Of a stretch of DNA of 64,000 nt, positions 23,331 to 36,207 are shown piece after piece. The notes below the pieces were generated by a model that was not told the origin of the DNA, searched no databases, and worked only from the letters and a program-made list of their open reading frames with translations. The stretch covers positions 3,162,001 through 3,226,000 of the forward strand of contig OZ020248.1 in NCBI GenBank assembly GCA_963971285.1, given 5' to 3'. The stretch is from Astropecten irregularis (lineage: Eukaryota; Echinodermata; Asteroidea; Paxillosida; Astropectinidae). Each line of letters begins with the position of its first letter. Position 1 is the stretch's first letter. The translations under genes were made by a program, and so were the position numbers.

Positions 23331-26300
23331 ATGGAACATCCACCAGCAGGCAGCAATCATCTCACATCGCCCCCATACACCCAGTCGTACCCTCCCGTCC
23401 AACAACCTTACGGACGCGAGCAGGACTTCCCTGGGTATTCGCAGAAGATGGGTGAACCGTACTACAGCTCCCAACGATCAGGCTCCACTGCTCCCATCTA
23501 CCCGACACCACTGCCGGCCCTCATCGAGCCGGGCCAGAACTTCCCCGGGAGAGGGCTGGAGGGACCCAAGCTAGGAAGCCAACAGTTTGGGATGGGGAGC
23601 TCGGGATACGGACAGGGAAGCACTGAGATGGGCCCCATGATGAGGGCCCTGACGGAGGACGATATGTTCATGCCACAACCTCCTGAGTATCGTTCCCCAA
23701 TGCAGAGTGTTGGTGCTCCATACGGACAGCCGATGGGTTATACCTCCCCGGATGGAACCAGAGGAGGTTACGGTTCAGGACAGTACCCGAGTCCATTCAG
23801 CCCAGGACACAGTCCTCGAACCTCTCAGATCTACCCTGTACGTAGCCATCCTATGTCGCCCCACGACAGCAACTTTGGAACAAATGCATCGCAGTATCAC
23901 AGACAGACAAGTCAGAGTCCCCATATGAACATGGTCAGCCCGACAGGTCAGAACGCCGTCTTCAATAGAGGTGTAGGAGTCACGGCACCGTCGCCTGTCG
24001 GTATGCAGGGACAGAGCATGTACTCGCACAGTCCTGGATCATCCCAAGGTGGACGAGGCAATACCCACTTTCCATTTAGTACCTCACCTGTTAGTCAGCA
24101 CACATCCCCTCTGCCATCTCCCAGTAGCCTTCGATCGCCAGGTGTCCTGCACAGTCCGCATAACCTAGCCACTGCTTCGCCCGGTCCGTTTAATACTCCG
24201 TCCAACCCCAGCCCGGTGAACGTCCCTCGTCCCATCAAATCCCCCGTGGCTGCATTCCAGACGCCCGCAGCCATCAGCCAATCAGGGCATCCTCTTGTGT
24301 CGCCGAAGGTGCGGCCCGTCGACAATGGCGAGAACAACTCCTCAACGCCGTATGTAGAACTTGTGCACACAAGGAACGATGCGCTGAACAAAGCTCCCTC
24401 GACGGGTAGTCGAGGCTCGCCGGAGAACCCTTACCCTAAGAAGAAGGAGGACAGGTGCAGCAGTGGACACTTACCTAAACTGGAGGAGATGGTTGCATTC
24501 TTAGGCGAGTCTACTACCAAGGGCATACTAACACCAAATGATAGTGAAAAGGTAGAAGAGAACGGTGATAACTCATCAAAGGACGAGGGACAAACAGGTG
24601 AATCGACGTTGAAGTCCAACGGGGAGAAGCCACCCCAGTACAATGTGGTTCATTCAGGGTGTGTAGAAACAGCAGAGAGGCAGCCAGACATCTCAAATGC
24701 CAAAAAGAAAATAACTGTCCAGGAAAACAACAGGTGTGCTTCTTCCAACGGAAGTCCGCAACCTGGCAACAGATCCCCAAGAACTGATAAAGAAGCGAAG
24801 ACGCTGAAGAGTCACAAGGCCAACGGAGATGTCAGTGAGAGGAGTGTGTCGCAAGCACAACCATCCAGGTCACCACGGGGAGGTAATGGACTTAAAGACA
24901 CTGCCCTTGACAATCAGAACGGACCCCTCAAAGAGACGTTTCCTCAGAAAGTACCCGTGAACAATTCCCTGGACCAGGACAGAAAGGGAACCCAGTCGCC
25001 TCAGAATTTCAAGGTGGCCAATAACGATATATCTCAGGTTGACAAGAACTCCATGAGTGTGAACAACCAGCTCAAGCGGAAATTCTCGGAGACGCAGAAT
25101 GATGTTTACCACAACACCTTCAACAATTTCCCTAGAAATGGCGGGCAGACTGTCACCGCCTACCCGCTTACTTACACTCCGACAAATGGCAACGGCAGCA
25201 AAGAAATGAACCAGTATCGTCCCAACAGTCCAAGGGGTTCCAAATCCCCGGCTAGGAAGAGCAAAGATGATTTCCCAGATGGCAATCCACGGAAAGTACT
25301 AAAAACCTACAGCGGCAAGAAGAAAAGAACAAGCGTCGATAAACAGGGGAATGCTATCGTGTTACCCAGTCCACTGCTTCCTCTGTCTATGACGGACCCT
25401 CCGAAGCCTAAGGAGGAAAAACAGAGCATTCCTGCGGAGCCAACCCCCTCAATTGAGGTCAAGAAAGATCAAGATGAGACTCCCAAGACCTCAACTGCAG
25501 AGACCACCGTTCCCAGGAGTAGCACGCCAACCTTCCAGAACCCCATGACTACGCCTACCAGTCAACTGACAACTCCTGAGAAACCACCGACGACGACGAT
25601 GACGACGACGACGCCAAACTCTCAGAAGGGCCCTCCTAGTACCCCGACCAATCAACCTGTCTCCGATGATCCATCAACCCCTACTCCTAGCAAAAGGCGC
25701 GGCAGACCACCGGGTAGCAAAAACAGACCACGGGCAGATGGCGAACCCGCCAAGCCGAGGAAGAAGCCCACCAAAAAGAATCCCGATGGGATCGGGACTT
25801 TGCAAATCAAAGAAGAACTGGGAAAATTCAAACACGTCAAGGGACCTACTACGAAAGGCAAGACTTCAGATTCCTCAGCACTAGCGCAAGCACGCCCTCG
25901 TGGTCCAGTATTAAGAATATCAGGGACTCGAGCAGACCCCATCTCTAGTAAGATTGTGAACAATCCTGATGCGCTGACGACGAGCGCACCTGCTCCTGAT
26001 CATAAAAAGCGTGGGTCCAAACACAGCAAAGCCACGAGCAAAAGCAGCCACAGCGTAAGTCGAGCGCCGCTAGGACCTGCCACGAAACAATCACTGACTG
26101 TCAACAATCCAACCGGGCCCTGGATGTGTGCATTATGCGGAAAACCTGCCAACTATGACTCTCTGGGGGATTTATACGGTCCATACTACCCCCCAGGATA
26201 CCAGATCCCGATCCTCAACCCTCAAAGTACTCCCGAGAAAGCCAAAAGTGCTGTTGCTGCCGCCGCTAGCAAGAAACAGCAGCAGCATGCAAGGACGAGC

Positions 26301-29300
26301 CAAAAGGGCAAGTTAAAAGCCCAAATCTCACCCACGCCCAAAGTTGCCCGGAATGCCAGACCGCTGCCCAAGGGGAGAGCCTCGCGAACATCTGCCGCGC
26401 CACGGCAACGGAAATACACCGACGAGGCCGAGTATTTCATGTTTCTCGACGAGGCCACCACGTCCTCGGGGAGAGTTTCCAAGACCCCAAAGAGGATGGC
26501 TTTTGAAATGACTAAAGCTACTACCTCTGGCCGTGGCGGCAATCGGAAGAGGAGAGAGCACGAGGACAAGATTGACAAGGGTCCACACGACCCTAATGAA
26601 TACTGGGTGCATGAGGACTGTGTAATATGGACACAAGGGGTATACGTTGTAGGTGGAACGCTATACGGACTAGCGGAGTCTATCAAAGCTACACAGTCAG
26701 TGGTGAGTATCTTTTATCACACTACCTGTACACGCACACAAGTCATGCATATTCATGAGCTTACACCTCTTGCATATTCATGAGTTACAATAATGTTTCA
26801 TGGGCAAGATGAATTCAACTGCTTGGGTGTGTGATGTTACATGAAGTCACGAACACAGGGAATCTATGTGCAGTATTGATCATGCATGTAGTTGCAATGC
26901 CTGCCTGTACAATATGTATTTAAACATTAGTTCCTTTTATGGCCATTATACATACATACCTGTACATCTGTATCTGCGTTTGCCGATCATTTAACCAAAT
27001 AAGTGCACTGTACCAGAACTTGAGACTTTTCTGTACTTATTTGTTTTTCCAAAAAAGGTTGTATAAAACAAAAATGAAAGTTAACATTTTTTAAGGCTGT
27101 TATTTGTGCTGTTTTCTCATTTGCATACATATTGTAACTATGTTTGTGCTAAGAGATTTTTATCTTTTGTCATAGGTTTTATGATTTTTACGTGAATTTT
27201 GATGATAATGATCTTTTGACATTGACAGTTCTGTTTTTATGCAGAAAGATTGTATCAATCCTCTACATTTTGAGGCAACAAATTGATGGTTATGAATGAT
27301 GTTTCTGAAGATAATATGTGTTCAAGTACACGTTGACAAATTGATTACTGATGTGATTTGTGCAATGTAGTGCCTGTGAGGTACATTACAATGTCCCATG
27401 TCATTTTCTATCATGTACATGATGTAGGATACATACATGTACCAGTCTGCTCATTCTTCTGCTGTACATAAAGCAGACATTATGCCTGAAATGATATCAC
27501 CAGTTTGCAAGCTCACCTTAAAATCTCAACCATCTTATACATATGTACATCATGATGTATGCACAATGCCTCTTTAAGATACTGTAGCAACCCTTTCAGG
27601 CTGGTCATAATCCAATTTGTCTTGTTTTCATCATTATATTCTGGCCTTTCTATCTCTCTGTCATTCTGTCCTTGATGTTGTTACTTCAGGCTTGTTACGA
27701 GTGTAAGGACACTGGAGCATCGCTAGGCTGTATGAGCAAAGGTTGCAAGAAGGCTTACCACTACGTCTGTTCACTCCGAGCCGGTATGTACTACATTATT
27801 GACTTATGTATCATTGCTGTTCATCCCTGCGTAAATGCATGCACCTCTGTATGTGAAGGTACATGTACACTACCGTATAGTAGGTGTGCATCCTACAAAT
27901 TTAAATGGTCATGGTTAGTCCTAGTCATGGTCATTTGATTCATTTAGGCCCAATACAAGGGGCTATGGCCTTCTTTGATCTGGGGCCAATTTCATAGAGC
28001 TGCTGAAAGGTAATATCATACTTTGGTTTTTGTCAAAGAAATGCAGAATCATGGGCAAAAATATCAAGAATGATTACAGTCATCTGTGAAATGTCCAGTC
28101 CTATACGGTGCAAACTTTTTGAGAAAACAGTGAAAGTGAAAAACGGCCACGGAATTTATTTAATCTTTTCACCGTTGTTTTTTATCTTTGAGAGATCAAA
28201 AATATTTGTGGTCGTTGCTTTGACTAATTTCTTGATAAATACAGCATTTCAGGGGTTTCTAATTTAAAAACGGTATGTTTCTACCTGCACTATCTTTACA
28301 CCCTGTAAGTTATTGGTAAACCAGTGAACATTTCTGTTTGGTTTCCAACCAAAGTATGATACTACCTCTACGCAACAAAATTTGCTTATAAGCACCCAAA
28401 ACCTTTGTAAATTATAAACTCAGTATACAGTATCAGCCAAAACTCTGTGTGAATGTTATGCTCAGCAAAGAAACATCTCATGAAACTTTGGTTGGTAATC
28501 AAGGAAGACTTTTCATGCTTAAACTTAAGTTTGAGCTCTATGAAATTGGCCCAAGGTTTTGGCCTTGATTCCTCATTTACAAATTACACTGTTACGAGTT
28601 CCCAAATGGAAGCGCCCTTTACATTGGAAAAACAGCCCCGCCCACAAAAAAGGCCAAAAGGCCAGACCTGTAAATCACAAAAACATAGTTTACAAATTCA
28701 GAAATCAAATTTTCATGTTTATTCACTTAAACAAGTACGCACTGAAAACATCTGTGTTATTTACTTCATGTACATGTACATATGTACATGTCATACAGTA
28801 TGATAAAAATCGTTGAATCAAATAAATTTGCTTTAATAGTTTGATACATATTATAAATGATGTCCATTGACAACTTTAGCGACAAATTTCAACCATTATG
28901 AACATAGCATTTTTTTTTCTCAATTATTCCCCCCCCCCCTTCGCTGAAATTTATTGTTATGGTAACGATCGGAAAACATGGCAAAATGTATTTAATGGCG
29001 TCACGTTCCGATCCACGTGGGACCTCTCCCGATGAAACATACATTCTTCCTATTGTAAATGAGTAACACGTGTAACCTCTGTACACGTCAAGATTCGATG
29101 ACATTCTGTGGCATTGACTGAAATCTCTGCATCTGAGAACCATAAAATCTCATCACTGCGAGGAAATGAAATCTTTCCTTTTGTAATCGTAAATCAGGAG
29201 ACTCGGTCTCAGACAGACAGATGGTCAGACAGCCCAACCTTTGCGGTTCTGCTAATATTTACATGATCTTGGACACGTTGGAACATGACTGGATGAACAA

Positions 29301-32300
29301 AGAAAAATGAGTGAACCAATTTAAGGGAAAAAAATTTCTATTAAAATATGATGCAAATAATCAAATAAACTATTTGGGAAACTACTGGATGGATTTATGT
29401 CATTAAAAATTTTTGAAAATTTACTGGAGTGGATTCGAAGCTGTGACCTCCAGAACATGTAACTTCATGCTTTGGTTTTTGCCAATGAAATTCAGATTCA
29501 CGGGCAAAACGATCAAGAAAGATACAGTAACAGTCATCTGTGAAATTTCCACTTTTTGGAGAAAACAATGACAAATGCTCATGTTTTTTTTTTTTCCAAA
29601 TCTATTCACATCTCACCCCGAGATCAAAACTGTTTGTGGTCTTTGATTTTACTCTTTTTCTGTATAAATACAGCATTTCGGGCAGACATTTTAAAAGTAT
29701 GTTTCTACCACCACCATCTTTATTTATGAGGCCTATTGTTTTTTTCCTCATGGATACACTTACATATTGTTTAATATGGAAATGAACATATTTTGAACCA
29801 AATTTGAACCCTGCAAAAATCAAATTTTGGCTGAATCCCTAGACAGTAGATGACTGTAAAGACGATGTATTTGTACGTGTAGGTTGGCTGAGCTGTGCTG
29901 GCTAAGAACAGGATATCTTGGGTCATACTAGGGTGTAGAATTTGCCTAAAAGACATTCAGGAAGGAACAGGTTTGAAGGTAGAGGGGAAATACAAGTATA
30001 GGGATGGTAGACTGACACACTGCAGGATACTGCAGTGTGTATCACATCCCATGTCATATCCATAATATACACAATATACGCTCCTCATTCCATATTAAAG
30101 GTAATATCATACTTTGTTTTTTGTCAAAGAAATACAGATTCATGGGCAAAAATATCCAGACAGATACAGTAACAGTCATCTGTGAAAATTTCAGTCCCAT
30201 ACGGTGCCCACTTTTTGAGAAAACAGTGAAAAATGGCCACAGTATTTTTTCCAGTCTTTCCTCTTTTATTTTTGATCTTTAAAATATTAAAAATACTTGT
30301 GTGGGTCTTGGCCTGCATACTCGATTTGTGTCAAGTGTTAGTGCGAAAGGAAAATGCAACCAAATTCATTTGAACCCTTTCTACCTCTTTACCTCTGTGA
30401 CTTTTACAAGATTTTACATGTATTAAGATTTTAAGGACATTTATGGTAGCACCATGTGACATGTACTCTTTTGTGAGTTTGTGTGGTTCTGAAAAGAACC
30501 TGTGGTAATATCATACATGTATATATCCTATATTCTGTTCTTAAGCATCTTAATTCTAAATTCTATCGTAATTATTAAAACTACATTACTTCAGTTTTTA
30601 AGTGTAACACCATTTATCATTATTGAAAATGTGCATTAAGTTTATGTTTTAGATTATCGTTTTTAGTATCAATGTATCAATGTAATTATTACCAGAGTAC
30701 ATTCTAACCAATCATGTATTATACATGTACCTTTAAGGATGTGTATCAATACAATGTACATATACATGTACAGTATATTGTACATTGTCATCACAGTACG
30801 TTACATATATCGCAATGAATGTCATTTAAAATTCAAAGCTGAATTCCACAAACGATGGATTCGATAATAATCCTTCAATTTATTTTTTTGTCCCATTCAG
30901 AGAAGCCAAACATTAATGCACACATGCAAGACTCTGTAAAACTGCTTACAAAATAGGAATGGGTTTATTATTATTATTATGTATGACTGGTTGCACAATC
31001 TTTACCGCATATTTTATTTTTGCATGGTCATTACCCTGGCACGGCCTCGGGCACTGATCATCTCTTGTAGGATGTAAACAGGGAGCACTTCAAACAGAAA
31101 TCAAATCCTGTCAGAGTTCCTCCTTAAGCCTCCTGAAAGGTTTTGACTTGCAAATCTGCAGGAAAACGTCAAGTTTTGAGATTTCTCATCCTGTGTCCCT
31201 GGGCCGAGGGCTCAGATTCCGTACGAATAAGATCTACGTGATTCTACACTAGATCTCTAGGGTAGTTAGTAGTATAAAGAGGAAAAAATCATAGACATTT
31301 GAAGGCATGTTTGACAGTCTGGATAAAGTCCCGAAATTTGAAAGTGTATCCGTAACAAAAATCCCAAAATTAGGGTAAGTACATGTAGATTCAGAGAAAG
31401 CAGAGAACGATCAGTATATTGTTATTCAGAATTATTTCAGCATTGTATTGCATTAGGTCTCGTGTATACACAGTGCAACGCCATTGTAACGAACATGCTG
31501 GGATGCATGGAAATTGTTCGTTATAGTGGTTGTTCGTTATAGTGAACAATGTTCAGCATGCCTATAGGCCTACATTATAGATTAAACATTTTTGGAGCCA
31601 AGGATGATATCCCAAATGTTCGTACCATATACCATATAGTGGTGTTCGTTATAGTGGCGTTCCACTGTACGTACACGTATCTAGTCATTGTGTTGCATAT
31701 ATTTCAATGCGAAGATGACCAGGGGTATGGTAAGGTTTCGGATGGCTGTCCAATCCTAGCTGCTTCCTCTCTGAAGACAGAACCCCCCCCCCCCCCCCCA
31801 AAAAAAAAAAAAATGATGTTGTGATATCTCAGGAACTATGCGCACAATAATAGACTGGCATCCTGTCCCAGAAACTAAACTTGTCAGACAGGAAAGGTCA
31901 GATTGAAGATTGTAAAGAAGCACCTGCTTGTATTTTTGTGCCTCTTCTTGGGCGGCCGTGAGTGGTTGCTTAAATTATCTTTTGATGGGCCAGACTGCGG
32001 CATGCCATGCTGCCACCTTGGGAGGAGATAACAGAAATATTCCGCCAGCTCATTAAAGGTACATGTAGAAGTACAGGATTGATAACATACCCAAAATAGA
32101 AATACATGTATGTTCACAGATTTCATGGATTTACGTATACCTTTCAGGAAATGAAGATGGTGCTGATATAGAAACATACCATGAATATAATTCTGCCTGA
32201 ATGTTGTACAGTGTAGTTTATTCAGAAATATGTCAAACAACGACCGAAAACAGTTTTGATCTTGGGGTGAGATCAAAACTCAAAACTGAGCGTTTTTCAC

Positions 32301-33320
32301 CATTTTCTACAGTTTCCGATGATGACATAAGCTGAAAATTTCACAGGTTTATTTTTTTTATCATGACAAATCAAATTATGAATATGAACAGTCTGCAGCT
32401 GTTCCGTCACCTTTACCAATCCTGTATTGTTCAACACTCAACAAACCTCGCTTTATTTGTGAGAACTATTATCCTTAAATTATTTGAAATGAGAAAAAAA
32501 TATTTATCTCACACTGAATACAGAAAGAGAGTCTTTTTTAATGATTTCGAGTTTCGTCAATGGGGGCAGCAGAGAAATTTGTGTGATTTTGTGACGTCAA
32601 ATATGGGAGTCTTTTCTTTTTAACAGAAGGCTTTCATATCTGACGTCACGAAATAACACAGATTTGTCTGCTGCCCCCATTGACGAAATTCAGAGAACCT
32701 GAATTTTGGGGAGCTTGCGGGTTGATCATGTTGAGAGAAAAATCTTCCAAAAAAGACTCTCTTTCTATGTTCAGTGTGAGATAAATATTTTTTTGTTCTC
32801 ACATCAAGTAATTTAAGGATAATAGTTCTAACAAATAAAGCGAGGTTTGTGGAGTGTTGAACATCCTCTAATGCTGGCCATCATGTTTAATTTTAGCTAC
32901 CATGTATTATCACCTGGACCCCGGCAGTGAGGGGCAAGAGCCCCACTTGCTACCCTTCACAATATGTAAATTTAGCCAGCACTCAAAATGGGCTGTAACA
33001 CTTTTACCAATCCTGTATTATGCCTTTAAATAATGCCAATAGAGTCATACATCTATGAGGTCTTGTGATATACCATCGCCGTCCTTGCTTTTATAGCCGC
33101 TAGCCCCTCATGGAATCCTGGTTCTTGACATTCTGCCAGCCGATGCATGTGCTGCCCGCCGCCATGTACATGTATCATGATTCGGATGTGCCAACCTTTT
33201 GGTATCACTCACTCAAAATGCAAATTCCTGTCTGTCTGTTTATAGACTGGGTCTCCATTTTTTTTTTCCCTTTTGGCTGACAGTGTGGAGGAAGGCCGGT
33301 ACAGTCACTGCAGGAGGAGG

Positions 33321-33355
<35 letters not shown>

Positions 33356-34381
33356 TACATTGGTTTCCTGTAGCTCCCCAGGATTCCCTTAGTCATTTTT
33401 TTCTAGATGAAAAACACTTTCTATTATTATTCTTCAAGCAGCATTTACAATGGTCCTGTGTCTATGGAGAACCGGTCTTCAAGTCAACAGCGCACGCAAT
33501 TGTGAGGATGCGTGCGTTGTTTTCCGCGTGGGTGGTTGACTAGTAGACCGGTTCTCCAAAGTCTCCCAATACGGTATCAGTAGGACTCTTTTTATGTCTG
33601 TTTAAACGTTAAATGTTCATTTTGTTCTTAGACTAGAAAATAAGAGGGCTCCGCGCTTGAGCTATTTATAGAAATGCCTTCTAGCGAAAGCTATAGTTTA
33701 TACTCGGTTGTTCAGACATTTTTGTACAACGTTTACGTGTATTCTGTTAGGCCCTCTGAGAACATACATGTACTCTCAGTATTTGCTGCAAATTTAGTAT
33801 GTAAAAAGTCGTCTAAATTTGCAGCAGGAACATCACTTTTGTGAAATGGATTCTTTTATGAATGGTTGAGTTGACACCATTTTCAAAGCCATACGTACAA
33901 GCTTTTTAGAACAAAAATCCTTAGGTTGTTTATTATTGTTTTTCAATTGCAGAATGCCAGTTACAAGTTGATAACTACTCCATGATCTGCCCACAGCATA
34001 AGGTAAGTCATTCTAGAAGAAAAAAACTTTACAAATTGGGCCGGCTGAATATGCGTGTTCAAAATTTGAACTTGTTATGCAAATGTTTTGCTTATCTTGG
34101 AAAATGCACACACAGTATACACTGGTATTAAAATGAACCCGGGAACTTGTCACTCAAGTTATTCATTTTTTCAGGGTCATGAACTCAGCGGCAGCCAGAA
34201 ACCATACATGAATGATATAAATAGAAGATGATTTGACAGTTTTTCCCCGGGCAAGCAAGGTCTCGTATCTTTACACGTCAGCCTGGATTTTGTATGAATC
34301 AGTTCTGATGGTATTGGTTTTTTTGTTTTTCTCCGTTTTGTGTTTCAGGATAAAGTCGTGAAAATGAAGGACCTGACGTGA
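23331..34381 (+). CDS. TCF20/RAI1: TCF20/RAI1 homologue, AT-hook and extended PHD finger
   Basis: Coding exons: 23331-26702 (1124 codons), 27690-27783, 33953-34002, 34349-34381; all junctions are GT-AG and keep frame, giving 1182 aa. The acceptor is at 23270 and an in-frame TAG at 23295 makes ATG 23331 the start. The N-terminal 900 residues are disordered, rich in Pro, Ser, Gln and Gly, with basic patches. An AT-hook core KRRGRPPGSK starts at residue 788. The extended PHD begins at C933 and C936 (CALCGKPANYDSLGDLYGPY), has a spacer, then WVHEDC (H1094, C1097), CYECKDTGASLGC (C1126-C1138), GCKKAYHYVC, and ends CPQHK (C1168, H1171). This order matches vertebrate TCF20 and RAI1, nuclear nucleosome-binding regulators. 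One invertebrate gene probably represents both paralogues. It is shorter than the roughly 1900-residue human proteins. The exact donor use is inferred. Confidence 0.9.
26703..27689 (+). other. Intron 2 of the TCF20/RAI1-like gene
   Basis: Donor TG|gtgagt, acceptor ttacttcag. AT-rich, with TACATGTA words near 27418-27445; no repeat family or exon recognised. Confidence 0.7.
27983..28556 (-). mobile_element. Family C element interrupted by family A copy A5
   Basis: The outer ends are GGGGCCAATTTCATAGAGC (27983) and GCTCTATGAAATTGGCCC (28537-28554). Just after GAGCTGCTGAAAG a complete family A copy (about 28011-28370, TIR GGTAATATCATACTTTGG) is inserted. The same junction type occurs near 430, suggesting a composite unit. 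Confidence 0.65.
29410..29725 (-). mobile_element. SINE 3' fragment joined to family A copy A6
   Basis: A reversed tRNA-like tail (TTACTGGAGTGGATTCGAAG, 29419-29438) is followed at 29460 by a family A reverse copy (CATGCTTTGGTTTTTGCC) that fades near 29725. Confidence 0.55.
30097..30300 (-). mobile_element. Family A MITE fragment A7
   Basis: It begins TAAAGGTAATATCATACTTT and follows the family through CCCATACGGTGCCCACTTTT; the distal half is missing. Confidence 0.65.
31470..31672. mobile_element. Family I MITE (GTTCGTTATAGTGG type), copy I1
   Basis: ACGCCATTGTAACGAAC at the left is inverted at the right as GTTCGTTATAGTGGCGTTCC. The interior has TTTGGAGCCAAGGATGAT. Other copies are at 35757 and 49716. 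The terminus CAGTGGAACGCC type is familiar from many invertebrate repeats. Confidence 0.6.
32054..32345 (+). mobile_element. Family A-type MITE A8
   Basis: The left end ATTAAAGGTACATG is followed by CAGGATTGATAACATACCC, the second terminus type of family A. The interior ATCAAAACTGTTTTCGGTC-type block is recognisable (reverse sense near 32245-32275). The 130-codon minus-strand frame over it is not a gene. Confidence 0.6.
32405..32875. repeat. Large foldback palindrome, about 470 bp (family N)
   Basis: The left half (GTTCAACACTCAACAAACCT, GTTTCGTCAATGGGGGCAGC, TTTGTGACGTCAAATATG) returns inverted in the right half (CATATCTGACGTCACGAAAT, CTGCCCCCATTGACGAAATT, CGAGGTTTGTGGAGTGTTGA). The centre is near 32625. 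It contains two TGACGTCA-like CRE words. A CTTTTACCAATCCTGTATTA word recurs just outside at 33000. Confidence 0.75.
33321..33354 (+). repeat. Poly-G tract
   Basis: An uninterrupted G run of over 30 bases in the last large intron of the TCF20/RAI1-like gene. It creates an artefactual glycine-run frame. Capable of quadruplex formation in principle. Confidence 0.9.
33462..33568. mobile_element. Family E MITE, copy E3
   Basis: GGAGAACCGGTCTTCAAGTC at the left and GACCGGTTCTCCAAAGTCTC at the right. The interior CAGCGCACGCAATTGTGAGG is shared with copies at 42406 and 45652. It ends about 385 bp before the acceptor at 33952. Confidence 0.65.
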
Positions 34382-35594
34382 TACAGAGAGAAAGAGACCA
34401 AGGATTAAAGCTTGAACTTTGTACAGTGTTTTTACTATCCTGTCTGGTGTCTTTTCCCTGGGGTTGAGGATGTCGTGACCTTTGACCTTGTAGTGACAAG
34501 TCGGTGACCGTGCTACTACTTGGCCATTCTCTGCAACTGTATTTCAACTGGGACTTGCTTTTCACCGGTACTTTGTTGTGGTAGTGTACGTATCTCGATG
34601 AAAGAAACCAATGCATTTCAGTGTGGGAGTGGGCGGAGAGTGAGAGAGGTTTGGGGGCGTTTTTCTGGAAGCCTTGTTCATAATATAAACTGTAACAAAA
34701 CTCTTTGATCGTAAGATTTTACTATTTACAAAAATGGTGTTTTAAACGAAAAAAAAAACGTTGGTTTTTTTGTTACAGATCATAGAATTGTGTACGAATT
34801 GTCGTTAGCTCGTTTTTGTGTGCATTTTGGTCTTGTGGCTAGAGTCGAAAAGAAACGTGTGAATATTGACCACCTCATCTAGCAGATTGGTTGGAAATCT
34901 GATCTGAATCAGTTCTTGATCTTACTCTTTTAATAACAGACGCTAGATTGCAGGGAATCTTTTTTTCTACATTTTGTTTCTGCCAAAGTAATGTGTTGAA
35001 TAATCACAAAGTTTCCAGATTTAGGCTTTTTCTTTTGTCCAAAAAATGGCATTTTGAAACCAAGCAAGATAACAGAAAATGGCATCGTCCATTTTGAAAG
35101 AAACAAAAAGGATGTGCTAATTATTGCAATGTTGTCTGCATTTGATTTTCAGTAATGTGTGCACAAAGTCCAGGAATTAGTTTGCGCTTTTTTTGGTTAA
35201 TTTCAGAAACACAAGAGATGTCATTATTCCATCAATTTTTATTTGTTACTGTTTTTTGTTTTTCAATATCAAGGGGTTGTTTGCTTTTTCATTGATTTCT
35301 TTTGTTTTAAAATCTTCCAGTTTGTTACCAAGAGTTCCTTGATGTCTTCCCTAGACGTTTTTTTTAACCAAACGCCGAAAAAATGACGAGAGATTGTTTT
35401 ATTAATTGCTCTTCTCCTTTTCAAGCTGACGTGTTTTTTTTTCAGTCCAAGTTTAATAGTTACACATGTATTCAAGTGTTGTCACAAAATTCTAGCTTAC
35501 CTTCTAAAATAATGCAAATAATGCAATCATGTTGATCAGTTTGTCCAATTTTTGTTAGTTGTCTGGTTGGCTGTTTTTAAGCCAAACAAACAGG

Positions 35595-35707
35595 TGGAAA
35601 CATTTCAACAGTATGTTTCTACCACTTTCTTCACACCCTGTAAGTAATAGATAAATCTGTGAACATTTTTGTTTTGGTGTCTTACCAAAGTGTGATACTA
35701 CCTTTAA
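35595..35707 (-). mobile_element. Family A MITE fragment A9
   Basis: The terminal half only, ending in a TTACCAAAGTGTGATACTAC block followed by CTTTAA. Confidence 0.7.
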
Positions 35708-35756
35708 ACTGAGGTATAATCTGTTTGTTATTTAAATACAAGAGATCTCTTTGGGA

Positions 35757-35845
35757 AGTGCAGTGGAATGCCACTATAATGAACACCGCTTTACCAAACA
35801 TTTGCTGTACCGAACATCATCTTTGGCTCCCATTTTTTGTGTACA
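35757..35845. mobile_element. Family I fragment, copy I2
   Basis: CAGTGGAATGCCACTATAAT followed by CGAACATCATCTTTGGCTCC, matching one arm of the family at 31470 and 49716. Confidence 0.5.
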
Positions 35846-36091
35846 ATTGCGCTATTGTGCTGTTTGCTTGATTTGTTCTGTTGCATTGATGTCCCATTGA
35901 TGACATCAGGGGTAGATTCCATGGCTCTATTGACCTTGAGAGAATTGCTTATGTGCTTCCAAAACTAGACATTCTGCACTTATTTTGTAAGCAGGGACTT
36001 AGTTCAGGGAAATATTGCCGAGTCAAAATTAATTTACCTTGCAATAAAAGTAATATTCTTTGGGTCTTTAATTGCAAATTGATGCACCAGG

Positions 36092-36207
36092 GGCCAATTT
36101 CACTAACTCTTTTGATCATTGCTAAAGCCCAAATTGTGTAGCAATTTTCCGTTTATCGATGAATTTGGGCTTTATCGATGATCGCAAAGTGTTAGTGAAA
36201 TCGGCCC
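36092..36207. mobile_element. Family M MITE, copy M2
   Basis: Ends GGGGCCAATTTCACTAAC and GTTAGTGAAATCGGCCCC are inverted repeats. The interior is built from AAAGCCCAAATT/AATTTGGGCTTT arms, so the whole copy is a near-palindrome. Confidence 0.75.

Larger units (their letters stand above)
34382..36065 (+). other. Probable 3' untranslated region of the TCF20/RAI1-like gene
   Basis: It follows the TGA at 34379-34381. The first good poly(A) signal is AATAAA at 36043-36048; no earlier one is seen. The stretch is T-rich and non-coding, and includes a family A fragment (35595-35707) and a family I fragment (35757-35845). The end point is uncertain. Confidence 0.4.

Noticed and set aside
31884..32276. 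130-codon minus-strand frame
   Set aside because: It overlaps a family A element; a similar peptide ([10 protein letters not shown]) recurs at the copy near 56480.
33199..33543. 114-codon frame with a glycine run
   Set aside because: Created by the poly-G tract and a family E MITE.
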